From positions 1-8,707 of the forward strand of contig SFRS01000020.1 of assembly GCA_004562175.1 (NCBI GenBank): a DNA stretch of 8,707 nt, read 5' to 3'. The DNA comes from a bacterium. Lineage in GTDB: Bacteria; Bacillota; Negativicutes; Acidaminococcales; Acidaminococcaceae. This document shows, in pieces, positions 6,282 to 8,707 of this stretch (positions are counted from its first letter, which is position 1; each line of letters starts with the position of its first letter). The notes beneath the pieces were generated by a model. It did not search any database. It had not been told where the DNA came from and saw only the letters and a program-made list of their open reading frames with translations. The translations under genes were made by a program, and so were the position numbers.

Positions 6282-7115
6282 TCAATCAAAGTCGATGCCA
6301 TCATCCTTCAATTGATATTCTACATTGATACCGAAATATTCCCACAGGATTTCCTTTAATTCGGCACCGGTGCGGATTTTATAACGATATTTCACGCGAC
6401 CGCCCAGATAAAATTTGAGGAAATTGCCGCGAATAGTAATATTGCAGTCCTCACGGAAAATGGACAGGGTTTTGTTTTTAATAAAGGGGGAATCGGGATG
6501 AGCATCACACCAAAAGCTGGCCGCGATAAAATCCTTGTCAATCATGGGGTCCTCAGTGAAGCCATAGAGACGCTTCCAAGGCTTGCCACGCTCCTTTTGC
6601 CAAAGCAGCCAACCAAAAAAGTCATCCCTGCTCAGCTTGTATTGGCTGATGCCATCACTTTGAATCAAGCCCTCAGTCATTTCCAAGGGCATGCGGGGAC
6701 TTTCACTGTTCACACCCACATCAGTAAGATAACGCTTGTTGTTCAAGTTCACGCACATCACCCGATGACGACGAATTTGGTAAACCTCTAGCTTATCCGT
6801 ATAGCGAGCTGCATAGCTGGTTACCTCAAAGCCAAGACTTTCTAAAAGCCAATTGTAAAGCCCATTGAGCTCAAAGCAGATGCCACCGCGGTTATGCAGA
6901 ATAAGCTTGTCATAAACCTCGGTCCGCTTTAAAGAGGTAATGCGCCCGTTTAAGCAGTCAAAATTGTCATAGGGAATAAATTTTAAATGGGCATCCTGCA
7001 ATTTTTTAAGGGTCTCTAAATCAGCCGCAGGCTCTAATTCACTGAGCTGCAGCTTGTGTAGGTATTGCTGGATTTGCAGGTCATTCATGGGTTTACCATT
7101 AATAGAGGGGTTCAA
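6282..7115 (-). CDS. Arylamine N-acetyltransferase
   Basis: This cytoplasmic enzyme family transfers an acetyl (or other acyl) group from acyl-CoA to arylamines, hydrazines or related amines. The catalytic triad is visible: Cys80 in RGGICFELN (76-84), His117 in RRHRVMCVNL (115-124) and Asp132 in YLTDVGVN (129-136). KFIPYDNFD (45-53) matches the usual N-terminal IPFENLD-like motif. Length (277) is normal. The long reading starts at TTG 7113-7115, with GGAG ten bases upstream. An in-frame ATG at 7086-7088 would give 268 residues and puts the first helix (NDLQIQQYLHKL) at the normal distance from the start, but has no good ribosome site. I kept the TTG for that reason; the choice is uncertain. 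It is first in the minus-strand cluster, 14 bases ahead of the CCA enzyme gene. It could be a biosynthetic acyltransferase of this fold, but no pathway genes accompany it. Confidence 0.9.
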   Translation of the reverse strand: MNPSINGKPMNDLQIQQYLHKLQLSELEPAADLETLKKLQDAHLKFIPYDNFDCLNGRITSLKRTEVYDKLILHNRGGICFELNGLYNWLLESLGFEVTSYAARYTDKLEVYQIRRHRVMCVNLNNKRYLTDVGVNSESPRMPLEMTEGLIQSDGISQYKLSRDDFFGWLLWQKERGKPWKRLYGFTEDPMIDKDFIAASFWCDAHPDSPFIKNKTLSIFREDCNITIRGNFLKFYLGGRVKYRYKIRTGAELKEILWEYFGINVEYQLKDDGIDFD

Positions 7116-7125
7116 GTCTTCTCAT

Positions 7126-7129
7126 CTCC
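7126..7129 (-). promoter_or_regulatory. Ribosome binding site supporting the TTG start of the acetyltransferase
   Basis: On the minus strand GGAG (complement of CTCC) lies ten bases before the TTG at 7113-7115. The in-frame ATG at 7086-7088 has nothing better than TGGT ahead of it. The spacing is at the long end of the useful range, so this supports but does not prove the TTG. Confidence 0.45.
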
Positions 7130-7266
7130 GTGTTGCATGTATAAGCTTAATAATATTACTATTTTATCATGAATGACAGGATAAATAAACAGGTTTCTTG
7201 CGCCAGTGGCCTATTCAAAACTTATAAATTTTTCTTACTTATCCTTGAGAAAATTTGTCTAAGCAT

Positions 7267-7295
7267 TTGAAAAAAACAGGAAAGAGGTGTATAGT
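7267..7295 (+). promoter_or_regulatory. Sigma-70/SigA-type promoter of the MatC-like carrier
   Basis: TTGAAA (7267-7272) and TATAGT (7290-7295) are separated by exactly 17 bases, the best promoter match in the window. Initiation near 7302 would give a leader of about 57 bases containing a small GCC-TTC-GGC hairpin (about 7328-7336) and the GGAGGTG ribosome site (7347-7353). Confidence 0.75.
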
Positions 7296-7358
7296 AGTAT
7301 GCAAGATATGAGGTTAGAGAATAATGGAGCCTTCGGCCCCTAAAGTGGAGGTGTAGAT

Positions 7359-8609
7359 ATGGCCTTATTATCTTTGGCTTTTCTTTTAGTCGCAATTTTT
7401 CTAGGTTTTTTCCGCAAGATGAACACAGGTCTTGTGTGTGTGGCCTTTGCCCTGGTGCTGGGACGCTTGGCCGGCGTGCCGGATAAGGAAATTATCCGCG
7501 GCTTTAACTCTTCCCTGTTCATCATGCTTTTGGGCGTAACTTATTTGTTCAGCCTGGCTCAAATCAATGGCTGCTTGGACTTGTTAGCTAAAAAAGTCGT
7601 TTCCTTGGCCGGTAAGCGAGTATATCTTGTGCCCATTATCATTTATGTTTTCTCGACGGTTTTATCAGCCATCGGCCCCGGTACCGTGCCTACCATGGCC
7701 ATTATGATGGTTTTTTCCATGGCCTTGGCAGCAGAAATGGGAATTCATCCGGCTATGCTATCCGCCTTAACGGTTTTAGGTGCCAGCGGTGGCGGCGTTT
7801 CTCCCTTGGCAGCAACGGGTATTATCGGCATCAATCTCTGTGCTGAATTTGGCTTGACCGGCATTGAAAGTCAGTTTTTAATGAACGGTGTGCTCTCATC
7901 CACTGTTTACGCCATCGTTGTCTATATTCTCTTAGGTGGCTACAAGCTGCGCATGGATGAAAGCGTGGTGCACGAAAAGACACCGCCCTTCAATGGCAAG
8001 CAAAAAATCACCCTGGCTGGTATCGTAGTCATGGTTGTATTGGTTATGGTCTTTAAAATTAATGTGGGCTTGGTAAGCTTTGCGGTGGCAGCAGTGCTTT
8101 CCTTCCTGAAGGTTTCTGACGAGGGTGAAGCCTTGAAGCGCATTCCTTGGGGTACCCTGCTCCTGATCACCGGCGTAGGCGTTTTGATGCAGTTGATTAT
8201 CGGTCAGGGCGGCATCAAGATGCTCAGCGCAGCCTTGGTTTCTGTGATGAACGAAAAGACTGCTGTGTCCATCATGGGCATTTGCTCCGGCCTTTTGAGC
8301 TGGTTTAGCTCCACCAGCGGCGTGGTTATGCCTACGCTGATTCCGACTATTCCCCACATTGTGGCCCAAATGGGTGGCGCTGTGAGCGAGCTGGAGCTGG
8401 CTACAGCCATTACCATGATTAGTAACACGGCAGGCATCAGTCCTCTGTCCACCGGAGGTGCGCTGGCCCTAGCAGCTTATTCTTCTGCTGCAGGTGCCAA
8501 CTACGAAGAGCAGCACAGCCTCTTTGTGAAGATGTTTATGATTAGTGCCTTCGGCGTACTAGTTTTGAGTATTTTTGCTTACTTTGGCTTGTATCACTGG
8601 CTGCTGTGA
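7359..8609 (+). CDS. MatC-type dicarboxylate carrier (ion transporter superfamily)
   Basis: A 416-residue integral membrane protein with about 10 to 12 hydrophobic segments. The first 150 residues match the MatC N-terminal family (dicarboxylate/malonate carrier): FRKMNTGLVCVAFALVLG (18-35), GFNSSLFIMLLGVTYLFSLA (48-67), IGPGTVPTMAIM (105-116) and GASGGGVSPLAATG (141-154). The second half repeats the pattern, with SSTSGVVMPTLIPT (317-330) and SNTAGISPLSTGGALAL (355-371), the inverted two-repeat layout of the ion transporter superfamily, where these re-entrant motifs bind cation and carboxylate. A soluble loop lies near 197-215. Expected role: uptake or exchange of a C3/C4 dicarboxylate such as malonate, malate or succinate, driven by cations. 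GGAGGTG is five bases before the ATG. No malonate-decarboxylation or other substrate-specific gene is adjacent, so the substrate is undetermined. It is transcribed alone from its own promoter. Confidence 0.88.
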   Translation: MALLSLAFLLVAIFLGFFRKMNTGLVCVAFALVLGRLAGVPDKEIIRGFNSSLFIMLLGVTYLFSLAQINGCLDLLAKKVVSLAGKRVYLVPIIIYVFSTVLSAIGPGTVPTMAIMMVFSMALAAEMGIHPAMLSALTVLGASGGGVSPLAATGIIGINLCAEFGLTGIESQFLMNGVLSSTVYAIVVYILLGGYKLRMDESVVHEKTPPFNGKQKITLAGIVVMVVLVMVFKINVGLVSFAVAAVLSFLKVSDEGEALKRIPWGTLLLITGVGVLMQLIIGQGGIKMLSAALVSVMNEKTAVSIMGICSGLLSWFSSTSGVVMPTLIPTIPHIVAQMGGAVSELELATAITMISNTAGISPLSTGGALALAAYSSAAGANYEEQHSLFVKMFMISAFGVLVLSIFAYFGLYHWLL

Positions 8610-8620
8610 TTATATCAAAA

Positions 8621-8662
8621 GCATAAAAAATAGACCCTGCTAAGTGAGCAGGGTCATTTTTT
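8621..8662. terminator. Bidirectional terminator after the carrier gene
   Basis: GACCCTGCT (8633-8641) pairs perfectly with AGCAGGGTC (8647-8655). AAAAA at 8626-8630 and TTTTT at 8658-8662 flank the stem, giving T-runs on both strands. The left flank GCATAAAAA and the stem sequence are the same as in the terminator at 3871-3916; only the loop and a few flank bases differ. It starts 12 bases after the carrier stop codon. Confidence 0.88.
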
Positions 8663-8663
8663 A

Positions 8664-8707
8664 TTAGCCTGAGCGCTGGAGGAGGGGATAAGCGCTCAGG
8701 CTGCTGT
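8664..8707 (-). CDS. Possible 3' end of a convergent minus-strand gene (partial)
   Basis: On the minus strand the frame ending at 8664-8666 (TAA) is open from the window edge and reads SSLSAYPLLQRSG then stop. The stop lies directly against the bidirectional terminator, just as the C39-like peptidase stop lies against the sister terminator at 3871-3916. Only 14 codons are visible and the same bases form an inverted repeat, so this may be non-coding. Confidence 0.3.
   Translation of the reverse strand, partial: SSLSAYPLLQRSG
8666..8702. repeat. 12-bp inverted repeat at the window end
   Basis: AGCCTGAGCGCT (8666-8677) and AGCGCTCAGGCT (8691-8702) are perfect reverse complements around a 13-base purine-rich loop. 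The stem would be very stable, but no T-run follows inside the window on + and the minus strand continues with AATAAAAAA, so it is not a normal terminator. It could be a structured RNA, a second attenuating hairpin, or the coding end of a convergent gene. Confidence 0.55.

Larger units (their letters stand above)
7116..7358. other. Divergent intergenic region
   Basis: These 243 bases separate the minus-strand acetyltransferase from the plus-strand carrier. The right part holds the carrier promoter and leader. The left part (about 7137-7260) is very AT-rich. On the minus strand it offers several -10-like hexamers (for example TAAAAT in CATGATAAAATAG) but no -35 I would commit to. No tRNA, riboswitch-like fold or terminator was recognised. 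Confidence 0.7.

Noticed and set aside
7308..7343. Eleven-residue leader peptide (MRLENNGAFGP) in the carrier leader
   Set aside because: Its ATG would lie about six bases from the expected transcript start with no ribosome site. It lacks a run of a regulatory amino acid, and no attenuator hairpin with a T-run follows.
7932..8369. A 145-codon minus-strand frame in the carrier gene
   Set aside because: It is antisense to clear membrane segments of the carrier and its polar, His/Asn/Gln-rich translation is what the reverse of hydrophobic codons gives.

Overview
This window looks like ordinary chromosome from a low-to-moderate GC Bacillota-type anaerobe. Shine-Dalgarno sites are strong (AAAGGAG, AAAGGAGGT, GGAGGTG), there are compact hairpin-plus-T-run terminators, and the gene repertoire fits strictly or facultatively anaerobic gut-type Firmicutes. 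A Negativicutes relative is my guess from the overall feel of the proteins; nothing here (no rRNA or tRNA) fixes the taxonomy. No phage, IS, CRISPR or toxin-antitoxin signature was seen.

Layout. Bases 1-74 probably hold the 3' end of an upstream + strand gene. A 271-base non-coding stretch (75-345) follows, with a perfect dyad, a clear intrinsic terminator and an operator-like inverted repeat. Next is a + strand pair: a coenzyme A-disulfide reductase-type flavoprotein with a C-terminal rhodanese domain (346-2034), and a small eight-cysteine protein of the C_GCAxxG_C_C family (2107-2547), closed by a strong terminator. A fold-type I PLP aminotransferase (2687-3865) has its own promoter, which is built into the 3' arm of the preceding terminator. 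It ends at a bidirectional terminator shared with a convergent minus-strand cluster. That cluster, read from 7115 down to 3911, encodes an arylamine N-acetyltransferase, a CCA-adding tRNA nucleotidyltransferase with an HD domain, and a membrane-anchored C39-like cysteine peptidase. A divergent intergenic region (7116-7358) carries a good promoter for a MatC-type dicarboxylate carrier (7359-8609). The carrier ends in a second bidirectional terminator that is almost a copy of the one near 3890, and a long inverted repeat closes the window.

How the genes fit together. The reductase/rhodanese and the cysteine-rich protein form the only clear functional pair: a sulfane-sulfur or thiol redox module, probably regulated as a unit. 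The aminotransferase and the carrier are stand-alone metabolic genes (amino acid/2-oxoacid exchange; C4- or C3-diacid transport). The NAT-CCA-C39 cluster is a physical operon with no obvious shared pathway. I did not find a convincing new defence or mobile system. The parts most worth a second look are the redox pair with its operator-like site, the duplicated bidirectional terminators, and the orphan anchored C39 peptidase.
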